Under the pieces are notes generated by a model. That model was given only the letters and a program-made list of their open reading frames with translations, was not told where the DNA came from and did no database searches. Shown one piece after another: positions 44,826 to 53,598 of a stretch of DNA of 64,000 nucleotides. The stretch is from Dehalobacter sp. DCM (GTDB taxonomy: Bacteria; Bacillota; Desulfitobacteriia; Desulfitobacteriales; Syntrophobotulaceae): contig NZ_CP092282.1 of assembly GCF_024972775.1 (NCBI RefSeq), positions 4,121,525-4,185,524 on the forward strand, written 5' to 3'. The stretch's first letter is position 1. The number at the start of each line of letters is the position of its first letter. The translations under genes were made by a program, and so were the position numbers.

Positions 44826-46184
44826 CTAGGCCTTAAGAGCACAGTTGTCCTGTTTCTCGTCTCTGAAGGCATTATATACCAAGCCCATGGCAATGACAAA
44901 AATGGTCATAATCTGCAGATTATAAAAGGTTGTTGCCATGATATTGAAGACAAAGATACACGGCAGCAAGGCAATATAGGCCCCGATAAACTGTGATTTC
45001 TCACTGAAAACAGCTCCCCGTCCCCTTAGCCGTGATCTCAGAAGCAAATAGCGGATACCCTTAATCAGCGGGAGCAGATAAAAACTGAGATAGACAGCGA
45101 GTCCCACAAAACCATAACGCCGGGTAAGCAGGATGAATTCATCATCGACCACCGTCGTCATGGCCTCTTTTTGAGTTCCCCAGCCCAGGACAGGCGATTC
45201 CCAAATCGAACCGACGGCATTTCCCCACTGCTGTACACGCACCTGCATGGAGGTGCTCGTTGAGAAATCCAGTCCCTCATTGAACCGATAAAAGAAATCC
45301 GCTGAGGCCGTGAAGAAGAGCAGCACCGTCAAAAGAAATAGCGCCGCTACTTTGATGATGACATTTTTATTACGCCCATGATAGAAAAAGGCCCATACAC
45401 TGATGATCAAAAATAGCAGGCCAATCCCCAGGAAGGCTGTCCGTGATATGGTCAGCATTTCCAATTTAATGACAAGCCCAATCAAAATAAACAACAGCCA
45501 CGGGAACTTGTCCCGATGATCTCCAAAGTAATAGCGCATCGTCAAAAAGGATAGGCAAATCACGGTTAAAACACCAAAATAATTGGGATTATCCAGTGTC
45601 CCAAGTACCCTGACCGGGTTCCCGACAATGAGCGTATCCCAATGTGACTGGTTAAAATACGGAGAAAGCCATGTGTTTAAATTCAAGGGATTAATGTGTT
45701 GGAGCCAACCGAACACAATCAGGAAAAGAAGTCCGCTGACAAACGCCTTGGAGAAAAAACCAAGCTCATCTTTATTCAATTTAACGGACAGCGTTAAGGT
45801 TATAACCAGGAAATATTTGAAGTAAGTTATGAGCTCCATGACATCCCGAAGACCATAGTACCCGGCTCTACGGATGTAAACACCGTAGAAATTCGATATG
45901 GCATAGGAGATCACCAGCAATCCAAAAATCACGAAAATTATTTTGAGTTCTTTCTTCTGCTCGCGTAACGCCTGTTTGTTTTGTTCATCGAACCTGAATT
46001 TATGAAATATAAATGACAAGACATTCAGGCCAAAGATGAAAAATAACAATAATTCGTCCAGCCGTATGTTGGGTAAGGACGGATGAATCGGAAATGAAGG
46101 CAAAATCATCGCCGAGAGCATAACGGTGACAAGCAGGAACAGCCTGGACTCATTCTTTTGTGTAATTCCGATATTCCAGAACAT
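44826..46184 (-). CDS. O-antigen polymerase/ligase-like membrane protein (Wzy/WaaL family) 2
   Basis: Polytopic membrane protein of 452 residues with about 12 helices. The family block in the large loop is VLGWGTQKEAMTTVVDDEFIL, followed by RRYGFVGLAVYLSFYLLP. It is the first gene of a run leading to two glycosyltransferases and the flippase, so it is the likelier repeat-unit polymerase; the other member could be a ligase. AGGAGG stands directly before the ATG. Confidence 0.87.
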   Translation of the reverse strand: MFWNIGITQKNESRLFLLVTVMLSAMILPSFPIHPSLPNIRLDELLLFFIFGLNVLSFIFHKFRFDEQNKQALREQKKELKIIFVIFGLLVISYAISNFYGVYIRRAGYYGLRDVMELITYFKYFLVITLTLSVKLNKDELGFFSKAFVSGLLFLIVFGWLQHINPLNLNTWLSPYFNQSHWDTLIVGNPVRVLGTLDNPNYFGVLTVICLSFLTMRYYFGDHRDKFPWLLFILIGLVIKLEMLTISRTAFLGIGLLFLIISVWAFFYHGRNKNVIIKVAALFLLTVLLFFTASADFFYRFNEGLDFSTSTSMQVRVQQWGNAVGSIWESPVLGWGTQKEAMTTVVDDEFILLTRRYGFVGLAVYLSFYLLPLIKGIRYLLLRSRLRGRGAVFSEKSQFIGAYIALLPCIFVFNIMATTFYNLQIMTIFVIAMGLVYNAFRDEKQDNCALKA

Positions 46185-46261
46185 TTTTCCTCCTAGACTA
46201 ATTAATGATTGGGACTAGCATACTGTTCGTTTAATACTAGCAATTATTCGTATTTGGGGCT

Positions 46262-46431
46262 GGGCCGCCTGCACAACACCACTTTCGGCTCTTGTGCCCT
46301 CCATGAATTTGCATTAAGGATGTTAAAATTCTTTTGCCCTCCTTGGCGAATTTTAACTTAGGTCCATCCATGGACCGTTGCGCTACGCAATCCATGCTCC
46401 GCTTGACGCCGGAACTGTGGCACGCAGACCT
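46262..46431. repeat. Family A palindromic element (A3)
   Basis: The right part (GCAATCCATGCTCCGCTTGACGCCGG in pieces, then GTGGCACGCAGACC) equals A2. The left end reads GGGCCGCCTGCACAAC, as in A4. A central insertion (AATTTGCATTAAGGATG...) resembles the inside of A1. It lies in the 352-base gap between two glycan genes, where I see no gene. Confidence 0.75.
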
Positions 46432-46536
46432 AATTTGAAGTAAATGATTGAGATATTCTTTTGTGTAGTTATTTCAAATACGTTGTACTAGTGATGATTA
46501 ACGATTAAATTCATTGTGATCCATTGTGAGAATACC

Positions 46537-47655
46537 TTACTTAAGTGCTTCGCACACGGCAGCGGCGATATATTCCTGCTGTTCCATGGACAGCTCCGGA
46601 TAGCAAGGCAAGGCCAGTGCCTGCTCGCAAGCCAGCTCAGCGGCCGGCATATCCCCGGCAGAATAACCTAAATAAGCAAAAGCGTTTTGCAAATGGAGCG
46701 GTACAGGATAGTATACCCCGGTGGCAATCCCTTTTTCCTTCAGGATATTGGCCAGGTGATCGCGATTGTCTGTCCGCAGGATGTATAAATGATAAACCGG
46801 CGTGGCCTTGGGATCATTCTGCGGAAGAATAAGCTTGCCTTGAGCAGCCAAGGGAGCCAGGAGTTCATTGTATTTTTCCGCTTTCTCTCTTCTTAATTGA
46901 TTCCACTGATCAAGATAATTGAATTTCACCCGAAGGATTGCCGCCTGCATCTCATCCAGCCTGCTGTTATAGCCGATCTCGTCATGATAATATTTTATCT
47001 TGGAGCCATGGAAACGCAATTTCCGGATTCTTGCCGCGATTTCCTCACTCTGGGTAACGACCATACCGCCGTCACCATACCCGCCAAGATTCTTTGTGGG
47101 GAAAAAGCTGAATGTCCCGGTGGTGCCGTAAGATCCGGCTCTTTTACCGTTGTATTCGGCGCCAATTGCTTGCGCGCAATCCTCAATGACCTTCAGATCA
47201 TATTTTGCTGCCAGTTCCATCACCCGTTCCATATTGAGCATTTGACCAAAAATATGCACAGGGATAATGGCCTTTGTTTTCACGGTGATTTTGCTTTCCA
47301 GCTGGTCGATATCCATATTCAAAGTGACCGGATCGATATCGACAAAAACGGGTGTTGCCCCCAGATTGGCAATGGCTTCGGCTGAAGCAAAAAAGGTAAA
47401 CGGTGTTGTGATGACTTCATCTCCGGGCTCTACGCCACAGGCTCTGATCGCCAGCACCAGTGCATCCGTTCCATTGGCCACGGCAACCGCATGCTTTGTC
47501 CCGCAATAATCAGCCATTTTTTCTTCCATTGCCTTGACGTTAGGCCCGAGAATAAATTGGCATGAGTCCAGCACACCCAAAACCGCTTGATCAATCTCCT
47601 CTTTTATTGATAAGTACTGTGCCTTCAAATCCAAAAGCGGAATAGACACACGCAT
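46537..47655 (-). CDS. DegT/DnrJ/EryC1 aminotransferase (WbpE-like)
   Basis: PLP-dependent enzyme of about 372 residues. The Schiff-base lysine is in FSFFPTKNLGGYGDGG, with the TPFTFFASAEAI and DCAQAIGA blocks. The PTKNLG form matches 3-keto-sugar aminotransferases such as WbpE. WbpE uses glutamate to aminate UDP-3-keto-GlcNAcA. The longest frame starts at 47676, but GGAAAGGA lies inside it, so I prefer an ATG at 47655-47658. It stands in a set with WbpD-, WbpB- and WbpA-like genes. Confidence 0.9.
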   Translation of the reverse strand: MRVSIPLLDLKAQYLSIKEEIDQAVLGVLDSCQFILGPNVKAMEEKMADYCGTKHAVAVANGTDALVLAIRACGVEPGDEVITTPFTFFASAEAIANLGATPVFVDIDPVTLNMDIDQLESKITVKTKAIIPVHIFGQMLNMERVMELAAKYDLKVIEDCAQAIGAEYNGKRAGSYGTTGTFSFFPTKNLGGYGDGGMVVTQSEEIAARIRKLRFHGSKIKYYHDEIGYNSRLDEMQAAILRVKFNYLDQWNQLRREKAEKYNELLAPLAAQGKLILPQNDPKATPVYHLYILRTDNRDHLANILKEKGIATGVYYPVPLHLQNAFAYLGYSAGDMPAAELACEQALALPCYPELSMEQQEYIAAAVCEALK

Positions 47656-47690
47656 CATTCCTTTCCAAATAGACATTTAATATTTGGGGT

Positions 47691-47714
47691 AGGTCTGTAC
47701 GTCACATACAGCCC
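47691..47714. repeat. Minimal family A element (ends only)
   Basis: AGGTCTGTACGTCACATACAGCCCT joins the two ends of the element with almost nothing between. It looks like an internal deletion product. Confidence 0.5.
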
Positions 47715-47745
47715 TATTTTAAGAGAATTGTTCATCATTGTTTAA

Positions 47746-48606
47746 TCAGATAAGTTCATCCTCCGGAACATCCCGGAATACCTTTGCCGGAAGCCCTTTA
47801 ACCATTTTCCTGGGTTCCGTATTCTTCGTGACGAGGGCTCCCGCTGCCACAAACGTCTCCTCGGCAATATCCACTCCCGGCAGGAGGACAGCACCGCCGC
47901 CGATCCGTGCCCCACGACGAATCGTGGCACCTTTGATGCTTTTGAAGCGTTTCTCCGTCCGGCCCATGTAATTATCGTTGGTCGTTGTGACCATGGGAGC
48001 AATGAATACATGATCCTCGATTTCCATATAAGCCGTAATATAGGATCCGGTTTGAATTTTAGTATAGCCGCCGATACGCGTATTGTTTTCCACCGCGCTG
48101 CCGCTGCCCACAACCACTTTCTCACCCAGAACACAGCGTTCCCGGATCAGTGTCCTGTCACCGATAAAAACGCCGTCGCCAAGCGCCGTCCCTGCATAGA
48201 TAACAGAGGAACAGCCCACGATGCAGTTCTTACCCAAGCGGAGCGGCGTCAGATCATCGGAATTTTTGACCGTACTCGTCGCAGCCGCACGGGGCAGTCG
48301 TCCAATGGACGAATTGCTGCCGATGGTGGTCCCTTCTCTGATTACCGTATCCGCGTAGATAGCGGTATGGTCCAAGACGGTCACGCCGGCATCCAATACC
48401 GCATGCTCCGCGATGGTGACATGACAGCCTAAACGAACATCGGGTCCGATCTTAACCCCCTCGGCCAGGATGCACCCGGGCGCTAAGGATGACCCCTTTT
48501 CAATGACTACATTTTCACCAATGACACAAAAAGGAGCAATTCGGACATCCGCTCCAATAACAGCACTGTCGGCAACGATGGCGCCGGTATGATTGTTTGT
48601 TGTCAT
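47746..48606 (-). CDS. Left-handed beta-helix acyltransferase (WbpD-like)
   Basis: Hexapeptide-repeat acetyltransferase of 286 residues, almost all I/V-G-x-x-x-x units (for example GADVRIAPFCVIGENV, then VRLGCHVTIAEHAVLD). The repeat number is larger than in the shorter WbpD/WlbB enzymes, so the N-terminal third may be an added domain. The C-terminal half, with VFIAPMVTTTNDNYMGR, matches WbpD, which acetylates the 3-amino group of UDP-GlcNAc(3NH2)A. Its neighbours support that step. LpxA-like use is less likely in this genome type. Confidence 0.85.
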   Translation of the reverse strand: MTTNNHTGAIVADSAVIGADVRIAPFCVIGENVVIEKGSSLAPGCILAEGVKIGPDVRLGCHVTIAEHAVLDAGVTVLDHTAIYADTVIREGTTIGSNSSIGRLPRAAATSTVKNSDDLTPLRLGKNCIVGCSSVIYAGTALGDGVFIGDRTLIRERCVLGEKVVVGSGSAVENNTRIGGYTKIQTGSYITAYMEIEDHVFIAPMVTTTNDNYMGRTEKRFKSIKGATIRRGARIGGGAVLLPGVDIAEETFVAAGALVTKNTEPRKMVKGLPAKVFRDVPEDELI

Positions 48607-48643
48607 ATTAATGCCTTCTTTCCGTTTCCCTTAGGCTTCCACA

Positions 48644-48856
48644 AGTACCTTGTCTACCTTAAAACTGTAATATAATGACGAGCAGATTTCTTTTAAGACA
48701 AGGCGAAGGATTGAGTCATACCGAGTGTATGGCGATTGAAGTCTACGGATGGACAAATGTCGCGGATGCCATGGAGGGCATAGGAGCGACAAGACAACGA
48801 AGTATTAAAAGAAATCTGCCGTCAGAATATACAGGATTAGGGTTGACATGGTACTA
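48644..48856. repeat. Family B MITE-like element (B1)
   Basis: Imperfect ends AGTACCTTGTCTACCTTA and AGGGTTGACATGGTACT. Inside, GAGCAGATTTCTTTTAA and TTAAAAGAAATCTGCC are inverted. The stretch AAGACAAGGCGAAGGATTGA recurs in B2. This copy has about 45 extra bases in the middle. It has no coding capacity and runs into the 3' end of the oxidoreductase gene. Confidence 0.8.
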
Positions 48857-49889
48857 ATGGCAGTTTCACCGGCTGCCCGGTCTCCTGACATTGATAAATG
48901 GCCAAGATGATTTCAAGGGCTTTACGGCCTTCTTCACCGGGTACGGCCGGTATCCCGTCTGTTTGGATGGCTTTCATCATATCCTCGATAATTTCGCGAT
49001 GGCCAAAACCGTAAACATTCGGCGGGTCGTTTTCCTGCGCAGCGAAGATCTGTTTCTGTTCCTCAGCGCTTTCCGGGAATTCCCAAACCTCAACCCGATT
49101 AACGGCAATTCCGCCCACAATAACCGATCCCGACTCGCCAAAAACATTGAGTGTTTCTTCAATATTTTTGGGGTAAATTGTTGAAGCCGCTTCAATCAGA
49201 CCAATCGCGCCATTTTTAAAGCGCAGGACAGCGCCGGCGACATCTTCCATTTCGATTTGGCGCAGAGCGGTCTGGGTGTAGCCGAAAACGGAGTCCACCG
49301 GGCCAAACATCCATTGCAGCAAATCGATATTATGAATCGATTGATTCATCAATACACCGCCGTCCTGAAGCTTGGTTCCCCGCCACGATGCCTGCTGATA
49401 ATAATCCATACCCCGATTCCAACGTACGGTCGCTTGGCCATGGGTCAGTTTGCCAAAACGGCCTTCTACCAAAGCATTTCGTAACGTCTTGATCGACTGA
49501 TTAAAACGGTTTTGGTGGATAACTGCCAGCTTGACACCGTTTTCCCTGCAGGCTTGGATCAAGCGATCCGCATCACGCAGGGTCATGGCCATGGGTTTCT
49601 CCACCATGACGTGTTTGCCGGCTTGGGCCGCTGCGATGCCGATTTCGGCATGGTCGCCGCTGGGTGTGGCAATGGTGACTATATCAATATTCTCGCGTTT
49701 TAACAGTTCGTGATAGTCATAATAGGGCTGGGCATTATATTTGCGTGCAAAATCGTCAGCCCTCTCGGGAAGGATATCGCATACTGCGGCCAATTCCGCA
49801 TCCGGAATAGCCATGATCGATTCCGTATGTTTGGGTGCAATCCTGCCGCATCCGATGACACCGAATACAAGTTTTTCTTTGGACGACAT
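48837..49889 (-). CDS. Gfo/Idh/MocA oxidoreductase (WbpB-like)
   Basis: NAD-dependent enzyme of 350 residues. The Rossmann motif is VIGCGRIAPKH, and the catalytic lysine is in VMVEKPMAM. WbpB oxidises the 3-hydroxyl of UDP-N-acetyl-glucosaminuronic acid, working together with the WbpE aminotransferase. The start at 49889 has AGAGGAG upstream; the ATG at 49934 does not. The last codons (VPCQP and stop) come from the end of repeat element B1, so the native C-terminus has been replaced. The active part is complete. Confidence 0.9.
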   Translation of the reverse strand: MSSKEKLVFGVIGCGRIAPKHTESIMAIPDAELAAVCDILPERADDFARKYNAQPYYDYHELLKRENIDIVTIATPSGDHAEIGIAAAQAGKHVMVEKPMAMTLRDADRLIQACRENGVKLAVIHQNRFNQSIKTLRNALVEGRFGKLTHGQATVRWNRGMDYYQQASWRGTKLQDGGVLMNQSIHNIDLLQWMFGPVDSVFGYTQTALRQIEMEDVAGAVLRFKNGAIGLIEAASTIYPKNIEETLNVFGESGSVIVGGIAVNRVEVWEFPESAEEQKQIFAAQENDPPNVYGFGHREIIEDMMKAIQTDGIPAVPGEEGRKALEIILAIYQCQETGQPVKLPLVPCQP

Positions 49890-49938
49890 ATTGTTTTTCT
49901 CCTCTAACTTTTTTGAGAATACGAATAATTGCAAACGT

Positions 49939-51294
49939 TTAAATCTTATAGATTTTTTCTCTCATTGCTTTAACGTCTTTCGTCGCATTGCGAGTATCCA
50001 CTACGAGGGGCGCATACTTCACCACTTCTTCGTAATCGATGTCACTGTGATCGGTGATGATCAGAACACAATCCGCTGCGGACAACGCTTCCGGCGTCAG
50101 AGCGATGCTTTCCAGCTGAACCGTACTTCCGCCATGGGGTTCAATAATCGAAACATACGGATCGTGGTAGGACAAGACAGCACCTTCCTTGCGCAAATGC
50201 TCCATGATAATCAGGGCCGGAGACTCTCTGAGGTCCTCAATATCTTTTTTATAGGCGACACCAAGAACGAATATTTTAGCGTCTTTAACACTCTTGTTCT
50301 GAGCGTTAAGTGCCCGGTAAACCTTATTAACAACGTAATAAGAGACTTCAACATTGATTTCACCGGCTAATTCTATAAAACGGGTATGAAAATCGTATTC
50401 TCTGGCTTTCCAGGTCAGGTAGAACGGATCAATCGGGATACAATGGCCGCCAACCCCGGGACCGGGATAAAAGGTATGAATGCCAAAAGGCTTGGTCGAG
50501 GCTGCCTCGACAACTTCCCAGACATCCAGTCCCATCCGGTCGCATAAAAGCATCATCTCGTTGACGAGAGCGATGTTAACCGCGCGGTATGTGTTTTCAA
50601 AAACCTTGGTTAGTTCGGCTGCGGCCGGAGAACTGACCGGTACGACATTCACGATCGTCTGTATATAAAGAGTATAGGCAATCTCCAGACAGTACGGGGT
50701 GACGCCGCCAACTACCTTGGAGGTATTTTTCGTAGAGAAGCGTTTATTGCCGGGGTCGACTCTTTCCGGTGAAAATGCGAGGAAAAAGTCTTTACCCACC
50801 ACAAGTCCCGACTTTTCCAGAATCGGCAGGATCACTTCCTGGGTTGTTCCGGGATAAGTCGTACTTTCCAGGGTGATGATCTGACCCGGACGAATATTGC
50901 GGGCGATCTCATCCGCAGCGGACTTCATATAGGAAACATCCGGATCCCGCGTCACGGTGAGCGGGGTCGGTACACAAATAATCACAACATCACAATCAGC
51001 CAGTTTGGAAAAGTCCGTCGTCGCCTTCAGGATCTTTTTCTCAGCAAGCTCTTTTAGCTCTTCGTCCTTGACATCGCCGATATAATTTTCTCCGGCATTG
51101 ACCTTTTCCACTTTGTATGGATCGATATCAAAGCCAAGAACGGGGAAACCTACCTTCCCTTTTTCAACTGCCAAGGGCAATCCGACATAACCCAGTCCGA
51201 TCACACCGACTTGCGCCGTATGGCTTTCTATTTTATTTTTCAGTTCCAGGGCAATCGGATTGTCATTCGAAATTACTTTTTTGATTTCCAACAT
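49939..51294 (-). CDS. UDP-N-acetylglucosamine/mannosamine 6-dehydrogenase (WbpA/WecC-like)
   Basis: Enzyme of 451 residues that oxidises C6 of a UDP-N-acetylhexosamine to the uronic acid with NAD. The N-terminal nucleotide site is IGLGYVGLPLA, the catalytic cysteine lies in GPGVGGHCIPIDPFYL, and the C-terminal domain has LGVAYKKDIEDLRESPA. An AAGGAGG site precedes the ATG. As first gene of the WbpB/D/E-like set it would make UDP-GlcNAcA; a WecC-type product is the alternative. Confidence 0.94.
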   Translation of the reverse strand: MLEIKKVISNDNPIALELKNKIESHTAQVGVIGLGYVGLPLAVEKGKVGFPVLGFDIDPYKVEKVNAGENYIGDVKDEELKELAEKKILKATTDFSKLADCDVVIICVPTPLTVTRDPDVSYMKSAADEIARNIRPGQIITLESTTYPGTTQEVILPILEKSGLVVGKDFFLAFSPERVDPGNKRFSTKNTSKVVGGVTPYCLEIAYTLYIQTIVNVVPVSSPAAAELTKVFENTYRAVNIALVNEMMLLCDRMGLDVWEVVEAASTKPFGIHTFYPGPGVGGHCIPIDPFYLTWKAREYDFHTRFIELAGEINVEVSYYVVNKVYRALNAQNKSVKDAKIFVLGVAYKKDIEDLRESPALIIMEHLRKEGAVLSYHDPYVSIIEPHGGSTVQLESIALTPEALSAADCVLIITDHSDIDYEEVVKYAPLVVDTRNATKDVKAMREKIYKI

Positions 51295-51388
51295 TGAAGT
51301 TCCTCCTTAAATATCTGTTACGCCTGCTATATACCGTTACGCATTAAACTATATAATGACATCAACCGTTTGTTCGCCGGTTGATCGA

Positions 51389-53308
51389 TCATATTCCGGC
51401 TTCTGTTTGCTTTCTCTTCATCGCAGCCTCTGCGGGTTCTGTACCCTCTGTTGGCTGAACCGCCAGAGTTTTCTGTGGCACCGCTTCTTTTCTGAAGTTC
51501 GGAAGCAGCATCCGAATTGCCGCCTTGATCTCTTCTTTTTCCAGATAGCTGCCGCGTTCACGAATAATCGCGAGCAGACTGTCGATGGCCTCTCTGTCGA
51601 TCAGATTCGGCCTGGCAACAAAAATACGTTTGTGCCGGGTTGCTGTGGTTCCCTCCTCGGATGTCAGGATCTCCTCATAGAGTTTCTCACCCGGGCGAAT
51701 CCCGGAAAAGATGATGTCAATTTCTTTACCCGGCTCAAATCCCGATAGACGAATGAGATCTTTCGCCAGATCGACGATCTTCACCGGTTTTCCCATATCA
51801 AGGATAAATATTTCTCCGCCTGAAGCCATAGCCCCCGCTTGAATAACCAGCTGGCTGGCCTCAGGTATCGTCATAAAAAAGCGTGTCATTCTGGGGTCGG
51901 TAACCGTCACGGGTCCCCCGGCAGCAATCTGTCTTTTAAACGTCGGAATAACGCTTCCCCGGCTGCCCAGAACATTCCCGAAGCGGACGGCGACATATTT
52001 TGTGTTGGACTGGGTATCGTAATCCTGGATGATCATCTCCGCCAAACGCTTCGTCGCTCCCATAATGCTGGTCGGGTTCACCGCCTTATCTGTGGAAATG
52101 AGCACGAAGGTTTTTACGCCGTGTTCATCAGCGGCGGCGGCCAGATTGGATGTGCCTAAAACATTATTTTTCAGTGCTTCCTCCGGATTTGCTTCCATTA
52201 ACGGCACATGTTTGTGGGCCGCAGCATGAAAGACGACATTCGGTTTGTATTTGGCAAATACCAAGTCAACTTTGCCCGTATCTTTGATATCCATTATCTC
52301 CGTACATACCGGATAATCTTTCAACTCCTGTTCGATATCAAAAATGCTGTTCTCCCCATGGCCCACTAGGATCAGCCGTGCAGGATTAAATTTGACGATT
52401 TGCCGGCATAGTTCAGAACCGATAGAGCCGCCTGCTCCGGTCACCAATACGACCTGATTTTTCAGGTAGCCGGCTACTTCATCCAAATCCATCGTTACCG
52501 GATCACGTCCCAAAAGGTCTTCGACTTGGACATCACGAATCGGGCTGACCGAAATTTTTCCGCTCAGGATATCGTAGACGCCGGGCATAATTTTCAAGGA
52601 TACCCTGGTTTCTTTGCATATCTCCACGACTTCGCGGATGACTTCGCCTTCAGCCGAGGGTATGGCAATGATGATTTCGTCCACATCGTATCGATTGACG
52701 ATTTCCGGAATATCCTCACGCGGTCCCAGAACCGGGAATCCTTGAATATGCAGGTTAATTTTATCTTTGCTGTCATCAATAAATCCAACCGGCAGTCCTT
52801 CCTGAAAATCTCTTTTTTTAAGCTCACGCAGAGCCAGGACACCGGCCTCACCTGCGCCGATGATCAGCACTTTCCGCTGGGATTTGCTGGATACGGCAAA
52901 AATGGAATTCTCCCGGCGCATTCGCTGGCTGAAGCGAAGCCCGCCAATCAATAATACGGCCAGCAGCCAAAAATAAACGCTGACGGAATGCGGCAGCCGA
53001 AGGGGTGAAATAAAGAAGGTAACGATAAAGGTGCCGGCGGCACCAACCGTTACCGCATAGACGATCGACAAGAGTTCTCTGACACTGGCATAACGCCAGA
53101 TATTTTTGTACATACCAAAAAGATGGAAAGCCATAAGGAATACAATCGTCCCAACAATTGCCGCTTGCCATATGGTATCGCTATATTTATTAAAGTAATA
53201 TGTGATATTCTCTTCAGCAAAACGCAGATAAAAGCTGGCAAATAACGCCAGATTGATCAATATGGCATCTGTCAGCATAAAGAGAATTGTCCGTTTAGGA
53301 TGTGCCAC
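51389..53308 (-). CDS. Membrane-bound UDP-GlcNAc 4,6-dehydratase (PglF/WbpM/CapD-like)
   Basis: Protein of 639 residues with four or five N-terminal transmembrane helices (about 10-110), a CoA-binding-like domain (about 135-255) and a C-terminal short-chain dehydratase. NAD binding is shown by VTGAGGSIGSELC and the catalytic region by ISTDKAVNPTSIMGATKR. PglF-like enzymes turn UDP-GlcNAc into UDP-4-keto-6-deoxy-GlcNAc, the first step to bacillosamine. The start is GTG without a strong binding site. It is the far end of the minus-strand glycan run. Confidence 0.93.
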   Translation of the reverse strand: MAHPKRTILFMLTDAILINLALFASFYLRFAEENITYYFNKYSDTIWQAAIVGTIVFLMAFHLFGMYKNIWRYASVRELLSIVYAVTVGAAGTFIVTFFISPLRLPHSVSVYFWLLAVLLIGGLRFSQRMRRENSIFAVSSKSQRKVLIIGAGEAGVLALRELKKRDFQEGLPVGFIDDSKDKINLHIQGFPVLGPREDIPEIVNRYDVDEIIIAIPSAEGEVIREVVEICKETRVSLKIMPGVYDILSGKISVSPIRDVQVEDLLGRDPVTMDLDEVAGYLKNQVVLVTGAGGSIGSELCRQIVKFNPARLILVGHGENSIFDIEQELKDYPVCTEIMDIKDTGKVDLVFAKYKPNVVFHAAAHKHVPLMEANPEEALKNNVLGTSNLAAAADEHGVKTFVLISTDKAVNPTSIMGATKRLAEMIIQDYDTQSNTKYVAVRFGNVLGSRGSVIPTFKRQIAAGGPVTVTDPRMTRFFMTIPEASQLVIQAGAMASGGEIFILDMGKPVKIVDLAKDLIRLSGFEPGKEIDIIFSGIRPGEKLYEEILTSEEGTTATRHKRIFVARPNLIDREAIDSLLAIIRERGSYLEKEEIKAAIRMLLPNFRKEAVPQKTLAVQPTEGTEPAEAAMKRKQTEAGI

Positions 53309-53487
53309 GCTATCTAAAACGACCTTTCCGATTATGTATTATTCTGTCCCGCGATTCATTTTACCGTTTATCAGTTTACTACAGTTTACGCCATTTTACA
53401 ATTCATTTGGCGATACCCGAGAAACCCCGGGAGGAAGAACGCTAAGGCAAAGAAGACAATGAGAACGGGAAATACAGTGCCGCCAGG

Positions 53488-53592
53488 GGGACAACAGGGA
53501 CGGGGACAACGGGGACGTAGCACTTGTCTCCAAGCCACGCAAAAAAAAAGGGGACAAAGTGCTACGTCCCCGTTGTCCCCTCCGTCCCCGTG
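53488..53592. repeat. REP-like hairpin with GTAG foot (GGGGACGTAGCAC family)
   Basis: Arms GGGGACAACGGGGACGTAGC and GCTACGTCCCCGTTGTCCCC, extended outward by GGGACGG/CCGTCCC. The loop contains AAAAAAAAA. The same GGGGACGTAG core occurs at 62868-62940 and 63097-63145, so it is a second REP family, different from the CAACCG units. Confidence 0.85.
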
Positions 53593-53598
53593 TCTGTT

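Noticed and set aside
48675-48857. 60-codon plus-strand frame
   Set aside because: It lies wholly inside repeat element B1 and is not kept in element B2.
48837-53308. Standard teichuronic acid cluster
   Set aside because: The aminotransferase, acetyltransferase and Gfo/Idh genes match diacetamido-uronate synthesis better than glucuronate-only polymers.
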